A stretch of 8,673 bases of DNA from Dehalococcoidia bacterium (GTDB lineage: Bacteria > Chloroflexota > Dehalococcoidia > Dehalococcoidales > CSSed11-197), in NCBI GenBank assembly GCA_003563865.1, contig PWTP01000055.1:1-8673 (forward strand), in the 5' to 3' direction. Shown in pieces: positions 1-6,883 of this stretch. Each line of letters opens with the position of its first letter. Within the stretch, counting starts at the first letter, position 1. Made by a program: the position numbers and the translations under genes. The notes under the pieces were generated by a model. It saw nothing but the letters and a program-made list of their open reading frames with translations. It was not told the DNA's origin and did no database searches.

Positions 1-220
1 AAATGGCCAGGTCTCCGGTGCCGCAGCAAATATCGAGCACTTTTGCCGGTTTATATTTCAGGCACTCCCGGGCTGCCAGATTCCTCCATCTCCGATCCAT
101 CCCCAGTGTCATCAGGGCATTAATCAGATCGTATCGTGGTACGACTGTAGTGAACATATCGTTTAAAAAGCTTTTACCGTTACCTTTTTTTGGGCTATTA
201 ACCTTGACTAAAGTGTTCAT
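1..220 (-). CDS. menG: Demethylmenaquinone methyltransferase, MenG/UbiE family (N-terminal part, cut by window edge)
   Basis: This is the first 73 codons of a SAM-dependent C-methyltransferase that performs the last methylation in menaquinone (or ubiquinone) synthesis. The reverse strand opens with MNTLVKVNSPKKGN and continues with FLNDMFTTVVPRYDLINALM, TLGMDRRWRNLAA and KVLDICCGTGDLAI. The YDLxNxLxxLGxDxxWR block and the VLDxxCGTGDLA SAM-binding motif I are the N-terminal signature of the MenG/UbiE family. The ATG (220-218) shares its A with the TAA stop of the upstream prenyltransferase, giving a TAATG junction that implies translational coupling; a GGACGG stretch shortly upstream may serve as ribosome site. 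The adjacent UbiA-type gene supports a quinone role. The C-terminal two thirds lie outside the window, so integrity cannot be judged. MenG is preferred over UbiE because of the Gram-positive context; this is inference. Confidence 0.9.
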   Translation of the reverse strand, partial: MNTLVKVNSPKKGNGKSFLNDMFTTVVPRYDLINALMTLGMDRRWRNLAARECLKYKPAKVLDICCGTGDLAI

Positions 221-1110
221 TACAAAAGTCCGTCCAAAATATACCCGATCCCCATCAACAGCTGGATCAGAAGCACCACCATAACATTGCTGCCTAATGC
301 CGGCACCAGTTTAGACATATCATCATATTGCCTGGACCCCTTTACAGCTTTTAAGGCAAATGGTATTGTCAACAGGGCTATCAAGCAGAAAGCAGGCATG
401 ACTCCGGCTATAACCGCCCCGGTAATCCATACATAGACCAGCGCCGTCATCAGGGCATACATTATGCTTGCCCTTTTTTTGCCTAGAACGATAGGCGTTG
501 TTTTACGGCCGCCTTTTTTGTCGGCTTCAACATCCGGAAATTCGTTCAAGAAAAGCAGGTTATGCACCAAAATAAAAGACGGAATAGAAGCGATAGCAGC
601 ATGCAGGGTATATTCACCTGTCTGTATAAAATAGGCCCCCAGAACCGGCAGGGCGCCTAATGCCAGGCCCGGAGACCATTCGGGCCAGTAAGTTTTCAAT
701 ATAACCGGGGTATAAAATATCACACACAAAGCAGCCACAACCAACAGGGGGATTAGTTGCCAGCCGGCTTGAATTACAAAAAACACCCCTATTGGTACCG
801 CCAGCAATAGAGTTACGGAGCCCATGAATAGAACCTGTTTGGCCTTGAGGACGCTGCCGGGAAGAATTCCGCTGCCACCACTAAATGGAGTCCGGTTCGT
901 CTCCAGATCAATTCCGCTTTTATAATCAAAATAATCATTTAGAGTATTGACGCTGATATGCGTTAATACCAGGCCCAACCCGGCCAGTAATGCGTAACCA
1001 AAATTGAAGAAGCCGTCGTACCAGGCTATGCAGGTGCCTAAAAAGACTAAAACCAGTGAAAGGAGTAAAAATTGGGGTCTGGTCTCTAAAAACCAAGCTT
1101 TAAGGTTCAT
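220..1110 (-). CDS. menA: UbiA-family prenyltransferase, probably 1,4-dihydroxy-2-naphthoate polyprenyltransferase (MenA-like)
   Basis: This 296-residue integral membrane protein attaches a polyprenyl chain to an aromatic acceptor. About eight or nine hydrophobic segments are visible. The first Asp-rich motif is NDYFDYKSGID (residues 58-68, within NTLNDYFDYKSGID) and the second is NEFPDVEADKKGGRKT (189-204, with D193 and D197); both bind the Mg-diphosphate of the prenyl donor. The length fits the family (about 290-310). The start is supported by GAGGAG 7-8 bases upstream of ATG. The stop overlaps the start of the menG-like gene, so the two form a quinone operon. The second motif reads NEFPDxxxD rather than the NNxRDxxxDxxxGK usual in MenA as I know it, so the precise acceptor is less certain than the family; other UbiA-type prenyltransferases are the alternative. 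Confidence 0.8.
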   Translation of the reverse strand: MNLKAWFLETRPQFLLLSLVLVFLGTCIAWYDGFFNFGYALLAGLGLVLTHISVNTLNDYFDYKSGIDLETNRTPFSGGSGILPGSVLKAKQVLFMGSVTLLLAVPIGVFFVIQAGWQLIPLLVVAALCVIFYTPVILKTYWPEWSPGLALGALPVLGAYFIQTGEYTLHAAIASIPSFILVHNLLFLNEFPDVEADKKGGRKTTPIVLGKKRASIMYALMTALVYVWITGAVIAGVMPAFCLIALLTIPFALKAVKGSRQYDDMSKLVPALGSNVMVVLLIQLLMGIGYILDGLL

Positions 1111-1149
1111 ATATTTCTCCTCTAAATTCCGTTACTCTTACAAAACAAA

Positions 1150-1206
1150 GGTTGCGCTACACGAGCTTGTTGGGGCTATTGGAAGCACAAAAAGTCAGAC
1201 GCAACC
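1150..1206 (-). other. Candidate structured leader element upstream of the prenyltransferase gene
   Basis: A perfect 7-bp inverted repeat, GGTTGCG (1150-1156) and CGCAACC (1200-1206), encloses 43 bases. Read on the minus strand it would lie in the 5' leader of the prenyltransferase gene, ending about 40 bases before its start codon. The enclosed sequence also has short complementary segments (for example AGCTT and GGGCT on the plus strand, with G-U pairs). It matches no riboswitch class I can recognise, and the orientation is not fixed by the sequence. Confidence 0.25.
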
Positions 1207-1260
1207 GGGCTAAATCTTAACAGGCCAGAGATCTGTCTTATATTCCCTAAACACTGGCTA

Positions 1261-1290
1261 ATATTAATCTGATCTAAAGCTTTTAGTCAA
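1261..1290 (-). promoter_or_regulatory. Candidate sigma-A promoter for the menA-menG pair
   Basis: On the minus strand a TTGACT -35 box (1290-1285) is followed by an 18-base spacer and TAATAT (1266-1261) as -10. The -35 matches consensus in 5 of 6 positions and the -10 in 4 of 6. Transcription would begin near 1253, giving a leader of about 140 nt that includes the inverted repeat at 1150-1206. Confidence 0.4.
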
Positions 1291-1356
1291 ATATTTTATG
1301 TCTGTTTTTGCACAAAGCCTTCAAATGCCACAGGTCGGGTTGTTAATAGAACATAG

Positions 1357-1385
1357 CATAAGCCGGCATTATTTTGTGATATAAT
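1357..1385 (+). promoter_or_regulatory. Extended -10 promoter for the mechanosensitive channel gene
   Basis: TGATATAAT (1377-1385) is a perfect extended -10 element (TGn plus TATAAT). The -35 region 17 bases upstream (1357-1362, CATAAG) is poor, as is common for extended -10 promoters. It lies about 35 bases before the GTG start of the channel gene, leaving a short leader with its AGGAG ribosome site. Confidence 0.65.
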
Positions 1386-1419
1386 ACGCGGTAAATTAAA
1401 TGATGTCAGGAGTTTTACT

Positions 1420-2628
1420 GTGTGGCAATGGTTTACACACTACAGCATCTGGTTTCTGGGAGCGGCTACTTTTTTACTGGCTCTGCTGCTTTTCTGCCGG
1501 GGCCGGCTTAGCGTCCTCCTGACAAAGTCATTGCCTGCGGGTAAAAAACCCCTGACCGGAAAGATGCTGCCGGTCATTTTCTGGTTAAAAACAGGCCTGC
1601 TGCTGATGGTAATCGCCATCTCGATTGTAGCTGTTGTTCTTTCTGAAGAAGGCGTCATGGGCAACATTACCCTGGAAGGAATTCAAGCATGGCTACTGGA
1701 AAGTGGCATGCCCGTCCTCTTAATAATTATTATAGCTTTACTTTTCTACCGCGTAGTAGCACTGGCTATCCCCAAGCTGGTTGAAAGGTATTTGCAGATA
1801 AGGGCAAAGGGCCGGTGCTCAAAGCTGTGGTATCACAACCGAGCCCAGACGCTCAGTTCTGTATTAACAGCTACCATAGGGGGCTTTGTCGCCCTGATTG
1901 TATTATTTATGCTCCTTAGTGAGCTTGGCATTAACATTGCCCCTCTGCTGGCTGGTGCCGGAGTTCTGGGTGTAGCTATCGGTTTTGGGGCCCAAAGCCT
2001 TATAAAGGATTTCCTTAGCGGGCTTTTTATCTTAATAGAAGACCACTATAACAAAGGAGACGTGGTTGAAGTGGCCGGGCATGTAGGCACTGTAGAGGAA
2101 ATTAACTTGAGGCGTACGGTTTTGAGAGATCTGGACGGAATAGTTCACTCTATCCCGAACGGAGAAATCAGCACCTCCTCAAATTATACCCGGGATTGGG
2201 CCAGAGTAAAGCTGGATGTTCCAGTTGCCTATGGCGAGGATCTTGACAAGGTGTTTGAAGTATTAAACCGGGTCGGGAAAGAATTGGCAACCGATAAGGT
2301 GTTTGGCCCAAAGATCAAGACTCCTCCTCAGGTTTTGAGAGTCCAAAATTTTGGCGATTCAGGCATTGATATACGTGTACTGGGTGATGTTAAGCCGATA
2401 GAGCAATGGTCAGTTACCGGAGAGTTAAGGCGAAGGGTTAAAATAGCCTTTGATCAGGAAGGCATCGAGATTCCCTGGCCACATGTTAAGCTCTATTTCG
2501 GGCAGGAAAAAGGCAGTAAGCCTGTAACTATATGCCCTAATTGCCTGACTCCGGCTTCGAAAGATAACCAATATTGCAGCAAATGTGGTAATGAGCTGGC
2601 AAAAGGCAAACCGGAACAATCAACATGA
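1420..2628 (+). CDS. Small-conductance mechanosensitive channel (MscS family) with C-terminal zinc ribbon
   Basis: This 402-residue membrane channel should open under membrane tension and release solutes on hypo-osmotic shock. Hydrophobic segments lie near residues 8-27, 52-74, 97-118, 147-168 and 174-190. The pore-lining helix and start of the beta domain are visible as AGAGVLGVAIGFGAQSLIKD (178-197) followed by the family motifs GLFILIEDHYNKGDVVEV (201-218), GTVEEINLRRTVLRD (223-237) and IPNGEI (245-250). After the alpha/beta vestibule (about 260-360) there is an extra tail with C372-C375 and C386-C389, two CxxC pairs forming a zinc ribbon, which E. coli MscS does not have. The GTG start is chosen because CAGGAG ends 7 bases upstream. 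It ends 62 bases before ilvE on the same strand, so co-transcription is likely. The family call is secure; the tail's role is unknown. Confidence 0.92.
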   Translation: MWQWFTHYSIWFLGAATFLLALLLFCRGRLSVLLTKSLPAGKKPLTGKMLPVIFWLKTGLLLMVIAISIVAVVLSEEGVMGNITLEGIQAWLLESGMPVLLIIIIALLFYRVVALAIPKLVERYLQIRAKGRCSKLWYHNRAQTLSSVLTATIGGFVALIVLFMLLSELGINIAPLLAGAGVLGVAIGFGAQSLIKDFLSGLFILIEDHYNKGDVVEVAGHVGTVEEINLRRTVLRDLDGIVHSIPNGEISTSSNYTRDWARVKLDVPVAYGEDLDKVFEVLNRVGKELATDKVFGPKIKTPPQVLRVQNFGDSGIDIRVLGDVKPIEQWSVTGELRRRVKIAFDQEGIEIPWPHVKLYFGQEKGSKPVTICPNCLTPASKDNQYCSKCGNELAKGKPEQST

Positions 2629-2690
2629 ACTATTGCCTGTTGTTTTTCAGGCTTGATTAAATCTTACTAAAGATTAGGAGTTAAAAGAAA

Positions 2691-3608
2691 ATGCCATCAT
2701 ATGCTTTTTTAACCGGCCGTTTTACACCGCTCGAGGAGGCTAAAATAGGGATAATGACCCATGCATTACACTATGGAACTGCCGTTTTTGAAGGTATTCG
2801 CGGCAACTGGAATCCCGAAAAGAAGCAGCTGTACCTTTTCCGTCTCAAAGAACATTACCAGCGCCTGATTAATGGCGCCAGGGTTTTAAAAATGCAGCCA
2901 AAATATTCAACCTCAGAGCTTTGTGACATTACTGTCCAGCTTGCCCAAAAAAGCAGCCTGAGAGAAGACGTCTACATCCGCCCGCTCGCCTATAAAAGCA
3001 CTGAAGGGATGGGGGTAAGGCTACACAACCTTGATGATGATTTTCTGGTTTTTATTATTCCATGGGGGGCTTATCTTGATATGGAAAGTGCCCGCTGCTC
3101 CGTTTCAACGTGGAGGCGCCCGGCAGACAATACCATTCCTCCTTCTGTTAAAATTGCCGGTATGTATGTTAATAATGCTTTTGCCAAAACTGAAGCCGCT
3201 GAAAACGGTTTTGATGAAGGTATTATGCTTACTCCGGAAGGCCATGTGGCCGAAGGCAGCGGTGAAAACATATTCCTGGTCAAAAACGGCCGCATAATCA
3301 CTCCCCCTGTATATAACAACATTCTGGTTGGTATTACCCGTGATACGGTTATAACCCTTGCGCGTAACGAGCTTGGCATTGAAACCGAAGAGAGGCCGGT
3401 TGACCGGGTCGAATTATATCAGGCAGACGAGTGCTTTTTGACCGGAACCGCAGCTCATTTGACGCCTGTTTCTGAAATTGACCACTACAGATTAAACAGT
3501 AACGGCGCCGGCTCGATAACTACACAGCTCAAGAGGCTGTATTTTGATGTAATACAGGGAAGATGCCCCAACTATATGCACTGGTGCACACCGGTATATC
3601 CTGATTAA
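2691..3608 (+). CDS. ilvE: Branched-chain amino acid aminotransferase
   Basis: This 305-residue, PLP-dependent fold-type IV cytosolic enzyme transfers the amino group between glutamate and the 2-oxo acids of valine, leucine and isoleucine. Visible marks are THALHYGTAVFEGIRG near the N-terminus (23-38), a basic YIRPLAYKS segment (95-103), SVKIAGMYVNN with the predicted PLP-lysine K154, and the EGHVAEGSGENIF cofactor signature (183-195, E188 contacting the pyridine nitrogen by analogy with E. coli IlvE). FLTGTAAHLTPV (249-260) fits the phosphate-binding region. Length and the MHWCTPV ending are typical of the family. AGGAG lies 10 bases upstream of the ATG. No other ile/leu/val genes are in the window, so this looks like a stand-alone copy, perhaps co-transcribed with the channel gene. 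A D-amino acid transaminase or ADC lyase is less likely because those are usually shorter. Confidence 0.92.
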   Translation: MPSYAFLTGRFTPLEEAKIGIMTHALHYGTAVFEGIRGNWNPEKKQLYLFRLKEHYQRLINGARVLKMQPKYSTSELCDITVQLAQKSSLREDVYIRPLAYKSTEGMGVRLHNLDDDFLVFIIPWGAYLDMESARCSVSTWRRPADNTIPPSVKIAGMYVNNAFAKTEAAENGFDEGIMLTPEGHVAEGSGENIFLVKNGRIITPPVYNNILVGITRDTVITLARNELGIETEERPVDRVELYQADECFLTGTAAHLTPVSEIDHYRLNSNGAGSITTQLKRLYFDVIQGRCPNYMHWCTPVYPD

Positions 3609-3682
3609 TATTAACGATGAGGCAAAATTGACTGGCTTGGTTAAGAGGGGATGCTATTTCGATTGAATAGTGAAAAGCTTAC

Positions 3683-4255
3683 TTATTTTTTCTGTTCCAG
3701 GCCGTTCGAATTAAGAGATTTCAACAAGCAAAGAACTTTGGCTGCTTCTTCCAGTACGGTTGTAAAGCTAAAGGCCTCTTCAAGCAACTGTCCAACCGCA
3801 AAGCATCCATGGCCATAAAGCATCGCCACGTAACGGCATTTCAACGCTTCGGAAATCTCATTATAAAAACTGCCCGGTTTTACTTCCTGCCCCCAACCTA
3901 TTACCGGTACCCGGCCTATAACATTGTACCATTCGTCTTTAGGAACAATTTCTTTTTCAACCATTGACAAAGCGGTAGCATGTGGTGGATGTGCATGCAC
4001 AATAGCCTGGGCTTTGGTAGCCCGGTAAATTGCCCGGTGAACCTGCAATTCAGATGAAGCAAGAGGGGTAAAGCGGTCATTTTTATTAACTCCGGTTTCG
4101 ATAAGGTCCTGTTCAGTCAGAGAACCGAGCATAGAGCCCCGGCGGGTAATTACCATGCGTTCATCAAAGCGGACGGACAAATTGCCACTATGAGAAGTTA
4201 CCAGGCCCCTGGCACTGAGCTCTCGGCCAATGGCTTTAAACTGTGATAACAGCAT
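3683..4255 (-). CDS. Class II (zinc-dependent) aldolase, FucA/AraD family
   Basis: This 190-residue cytosolic aldolase or epimerase-like enzyme should act on a phosphorylated sugar via a divalent-metal-stabilised enediolate. Key features are SGNLSVR (23-29, phosphate/substrate loop), SSE (67-69, E69 equivalent to the catalytic Glu of FucA), HAHPPHAT (87-94) giving zinc ligands H87 and H89, and YGHG (147-150) giving the third ligand H149. The length is slightly below E. coli FucA (215), as in many small clostridial and archaeal versions. ATG is preceded by GGGAGG only 3 bases away, a close spacing, but no better start is seen. It converges on ilvE and diverges from opuA. No kinase or isomerase partner is visible, so whether the substrate is fuculose-1-phosphate, a deoxypentulose phosphate or another sugar phosphate is open. 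Confidence 0.85.
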   Translation of the reverse strand: MLLSQFKAIGRELSARGLVTSHSGNLSVRFDERMVITRRGSMLGSLTEQDLIETGVNKNDRFTPLASSELQVHRAIYRATKAQAIVHAHPPHATALSMVEKEIVPKDEWYNVIGRVPVIGWGQEVKPGSFYNEISEALKCRYVAMLYGHGCFAVGQLLEEAFSFTTVLEEAAKVLCLLKSLNSNGLEQKK

Positions 4256-4286
4256 AAACCTCCCTCTAGAGCTATGTTGATGATAG

Positions 4287-4314
4287 TTTATACCCTGTCA
4301 GGCAAAAAACGCAA
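4287..4314 (-). promoter_or_regulatory. Candidate promoter for the aldolase gene
   Basis: On the minus strand TTGCGT (4314-4309) is followed by a 16-base spacer and TATAAA (4292-4287), a 5-of-6 match to the -10 consensus. Transcription would begin near 4280, about 25 bases before the aldolase start codon. Confidence 0.5.
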
Positions 4315-4356
4315 ATTGGCCGTAGCAGTCTGTTCGTCAATTTAGCCGCTACAGGG
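4293..4356. repeat. Nested inverted repeats between the divergent aldolase and opuA promoters
   Basis: Three complementary pairs are nested or interleaved: CCCTGT (4293-4298) with ACAGGG (4351-4356), AAATTGGC (4313-4320) with GTCAATTT (4336-4343, one mismatch), and GTAGC (4322-4326) with GCTAC (4348-4352). They overlap the aldolase promoter and abut the opuA -35 box, where a shared regulator could bind. No known operator was recognised. Confidence 0.3.
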
Positions 4357-4385
4357 TTGACATCGAGCTCAGGGTGAGTTATATT
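4357..4385 (+). promoter_or_regulatory. Strong sigma-A promoter for the opuA operon
   Basis: A perfect -35 box TTGACA (4357-4362), a 17-base spacer and TATATT (4380-4385, 5 of 6) point toward opuAA. Transcription would start near 4392, about 290 bases before the opuAA start codon, leaving a long untranslated leader. Confidence 0.7.
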
Positions 4386-4682
4386 GACTCTTGCCGCCAG
4401 AGTTATGTTTTTGGTGAATAATTATGAAAAAGTCGATCTGAGGACATTCTCCTGATTTATTAGATGCCGGGTTCCGGTATTTGATTCCTTATGCCTTCCA
4501 GCAAAGCACATTTCATGGCCGAATGCATTTAAGCCGCAAGGACTTGTTGCACGCTTTTTCCCTGCTCCCGGTTGAGGTAGCTGCAGATTCAAGACTATTC
4601 CCGGGCTTTTGTATTCAATGAATCATGTATTTTTAAAATATTTTACTAAGCGGCCGAACTATTATTTAAAGAGGACCAGGCT
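4386..4682 (+). other. Long non-coding leader of the opuA operon
   Basis: This stretch of nearly 300 bases carries no convincing gene. It holds a 12-bp hairpin: 4459-4470 pairs with 4474-4485 around a GTT loop, with a GC-rich core (GCCGG/CCGGT) and a few G-U pairs. It is not followed by a T-run, so it is not an obvious terminator. Only tiny open frames occur, such as the 16-codon frame starting with ATG near 4408. No known riboswitch motif was recognised. GAGGA (4671-4675) near the end is the opuAA ribosome site. Confidence 0.4.
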
Positions 4683-5888
4683 TTGACAGCAAAAATAGAG
4701 GCCAAAAATCTGGTAAAAATCTATGGCAATAATACCGGCCACGCCCTTGAACTTTTTAATAAAGGTTGCTCGCGTAGCGAGATCCAGAAGGAAACCGGCC
4801 TGACTCTTGGTGTTGCCGGAGCTAACTTTGAAGTAGCTGAAGGTGAGATATTTGTGCTTATCGGCCTTTCCGGCTCAGGTAAATCCACCCTGCTACGCTG
4901 TATTAATGCACTGCTGATGCCTACCAGTGGCTCACTGCTGGTTGATGGACGAGCAATAGAAAAAATGCCTGAAAAAGAATTGCGTAAGCTGCGTGGAGAA
5001 AAAATCAGCATGGTTTTTCAGCACTTTGCTGTTTTGCCCAACCGCACCATCGCCGACAATGTAGCCTTCGGGCTTGAAATACGGGGAGTGCCCAAAGAGC
5101 AAAGGCTCAAAAAAGCCGAAGAGGTACTGGTTACGGTCGGGCTTGAGGAATGGAAGAACCGGCTACCTGCAGAGCTCAGTGGCGGCATGAAACAAAGGGT
5201 CGGCCTGGCCAGAGCCCTGGTTATGGATGCCGACATCCTGCTGATGGATGAGCCTTTCGGTGCGCTGGATGCATTGATCCGTGCCGAAATGCAGGAGGAA
5301 CTGCTAACCCTGCAACGGGAAATCAAGAAGACAGTGGTTTTTGTTACTCACGACCTTGATGAAGCCCTGCGCCTGGGGGATAAAATAGCCATTATGCGGG
5401 ATGGTGCCATCGAGCAGATTGGTACATCAGATGAAATCCTGGCCGAACCAGCTAACGAATATGTAGAAAAGTTCCTGACCGGTATCGATGTATCCAAGAT
5501 ACTGGATGCTTCCAGCATTTCAAAATGGCCGAATGTGTTAATCAGAGAAACTGAAAGTGTATCTGTAGGATTATACAGGATGAAAAGGGCAGACACAGAC
5601 TATTTGTTTGTGCTTGGCCCAAGGTACCGCCTGGTAGGCATTGTCAACAAAGACGACCTGGTGGCATTGTCAAAAAAGCGGGAAACGAACCTGAAAGACG
5701 CTATTCGTAAAGCAAGCTCGGTTCCCGGCGACACCATTATGCGTGACATCTTCCCTGTGCTTCGTGAGTCGGAAAAAGCACTGGCAGTGGTTGATGAAAA
5801 CGAACGCTTTCTAGGCATCATAACCCACAACACCCTGATAGATACCCTGGATGAAAGGAAGGGGGGCGACGGCATTGCTGAACTTTGA
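4683..5888 (+). CDS. opuAA: Glycine betaine/proline ABC transporter ATPase with tandem CBS domains (OpuAA/ProV)
   Basis: This 401-residue cytoplasmic ATPase powers import of glycine betaine or related osmolytes. Motifs in order: Walker A GLSGSGKST (61-69), Q-loop Q113 in VFQHFAVLP, signature LSGGM (165-169), Walker B ILLMDE (185-190), D-loop GALDALIR and switch H223 in VTHDLDEA. The NKGCSRSEIQKETGLTLGV insert before Walker A (26-44) is characteristic of ProV/OpuAA. Two CBS motifs fill roughly 270-390, ending FLGIITHNTLID; in studied homologues such CBS domains sense ionic strength or nucleotides and gate osmotic activation. The start is TTG, chosen because GAGGA (4671-4675) sits 7 bases upstream and the protein then begins at the usual family position. 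The 3' end overlaps the permease gene, so the two are translationally linked. Confidence 0.95.
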   Translation: MTAKIEAKNLVKIYGNNTGHALELFNKGCSRSEIQKETGLTLGVAGANFEVAEGEIFVLIGLSGSGKSTLLRCINALLMPTSGSLLVDGRAIEKMPEKELRKLRGEKISMVFQHFAVLPNRTIADNVAFGLEIRGVPKEQRLKKAEEVLVTVGLEEWKNRLPAELSGGMKQRVGLARALVMDADILLMDEPFGALDALIRAEMQEELLTLQREIKKTVVFVTHDLDEALRLGDKIAIMRDGAIEQIGTSDEILAEPANEYVEKFLTGIDVSKILDASSISKWPNVLIRETESVSVGLYRMKRADTDYLFVLGPRYRLVGIVNKDDLVALSKKRETNLKDAIRKASSVPGDTIMRDIFPVLRESEKALAVVDENERFLGIITHNTLIDTLDERKGGDGIAEL

Positions 5889-6783
5889 ACTACCCAAACT
5901 GGAAATAGGTGAAGCAATCGAGTGGTTTGTCAGATGGGTTATCGCCAACCTGTCGGTTATTTTTGACGGAATTAAAACCGTTTTAAATGCGATTACCGGT
6001 GTATTGAGTAGTGGAATGGAAGCAGTGCCACCGGTTATCCTCATACTAATTTTTGGCCTGCTTATATGGTTAATAACCTCAAAGACAACTGCCATTCTCA
6101 GCATGGTGGGCCTGGCACTGGTATGGAATATCGGCCTATGGCCACAACTCTTAAGCACTCTGGTGCTGGTAGTGGTTGCTGTTATCATTGCACTGATAAT
6201 CGGCATACCTACCGGCATCGCAATGACCCGCAGCGCCAAACTTGAAGGGGCTATGCGGCCGGTGCTTGATTTCATGCAGACCATGCCGCCTTTTGTATAC
6301 CTGATACCGGCAGTGATGCTGTTTGGCATAGGAGTAGTACCGGGGTTGTTTGCCACTATAATTTTTGCTATTCCACCACCGGTGCGGCTTACCTATCTTG
6401 GCATAACTCAGGTTCCGGAAGACATGAAAGAAATGGCGGTTGCCTTTGGCGCTAATGACCGGCAGGTACTCAGAAAAGTTGAGCTGCCGCTTTCTTTGCC
6501 GTCTATAATGGCCGGTGTAAACCAGTGTATTATGCTTGGTATATCCATGGTGGTTATTGCCTCCATGATTGGGGCCGGTGGACTGGGTGCAGAGGTAATG
6601 CGGGCTGTTAACCGGCTTGACCTTGCTTTAGGCTTTGAAAGCGGGCTGGCTATTGTAATCCTTGCCATCGTACTGGACCGGGTTAGCCGAAACATCGGCT
6701 CCGGAAAAGAAACACCGGCAGACAGAATAATAAAATATATCAAGAAGCGCCGCATGAAAGAAGAAAGTTCGCACCCGGCTTAA
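5875..6783 (+). CDS. opuAB: Glycine betaine/proline ABC transporter permease (OpuAB/ProW)
   Basis: This membrane subunit forms the pathway for betaine import with two OpuAA subunits. Several hydrophobic helices are evident (about 52-68, 74-90, 93-115, 138-168, 215-235 and 255-270 from the chosen start). The coupling EAA loop is EMAVAFGANDRQVLRKVELP (186-205), followed by LPSIMAGVNQ, as in ProW/OpuAB. I prefer the TTG at 5875 (302 residues, MLNFELPKLEIGEAIEW), which matches the usual N-terminus of the family and has GGAAGGGG 11-12 bases upstream. The in-frame ATG at 5851 would add eight Gly/Ala/Arg-rich residues, has no clear ribosome site, and would increase the overlap with opuAA from 14 to 38 bases. 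The C-terminal tail (KKRRMKEESSHPA) is cytoplasmic and basic. The substrate is inferred from the family and the neighbouring binding protein. Confidence 0.93.
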   Translation: MLNFELPKLEIGEAIEWFVRWVIANLSVIFDGIKTVLNAITGVLSSGMEAVPPVILILIFGLLIWLITSKTTAILSMVGLALVWNIGLWPQLLSTLVLVVVAVIIALIIGIPTGIAMTRSAKLEGAMRPVLDFMQTMPPFVYLIPAVMLFGIGVVPGLFATIIFAIPPPVRLTYLGITQVPEDMKEMAVAFGANDRQVLRKVELPLSLPSIMAGVNQCIMLGISMVVIASMIGAGGLGAEVMRAVNRLDLALGFESGLAIVILAIVLDRVSRNIGSGKETPADRIIKYIKKRRMKEESSHPA

Positions 6784-6817
6784 TATATCAGTCTGAAAAA
6801 TACTAGAGAAAGGAGGG

Positions 6818-6883
6818 ATGTTTAGTAGAGCTATCGCCTTTAAAAGGGCAACCCCAAAAACTCTAATAAAATACAGGAGGTAA
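6818..6883 (+). CDS. Possible 21-residue basic leader peptide between opuAB and opuAC
   Basis: A frame beginning MFSRAIAFKRATPK and ending in two AGG arginine codons lies between permease and binding protein. AGGAGG (6811-6816) stands only 1 base before its ATG, too close for efficient initiation. Its last two codons (AGG AGG) are themselves the ribosome site of opuAC, and its TAA lies 2 bases before the opuAC ATG, so translation could affect opuAC initiation. A small hairpin (GCCUU/AAGGGC region, 6836-6849) lies inside. It may be chance; no homologue is known to me. Confidence 0.2.
   Translation: MFSRAIAFKRATPKTLIKYRR

Noticed and set aside
2635..2652. GCCTG/CAGGC hairpin after the mechanosensitive channel gene as a terminator
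   Set aside because: It has only 5 base pairs, an 8-base T-rich loop and no T-run after the stem; ilvE follows closely, so read-through is more likely.
3654..3670. CTATTT/GAATAG hairpin after ilvE as a terminator
   Set aside because: The stem is short and A/T-rich, and the nearest T-run starts about 15 bases beyond it.
4609..4642. Second opuA promoter (TTGTAT plus an A/T-rich -10 before the ribosome site)
   Set aside because: The -35 matches consensus at only 3 of 6 positions and the -10 is ambiguous in an A/T-rich run; the site at 4357-4385 is far better.
5851..5874. ATG at 5851 as the start of the opuAB permease
   Set aside because: It has no ribosome site and adds a low-complexity extension; the TTG at 5875 has a GGAAGG-type site and gives the usual family N-terminus.
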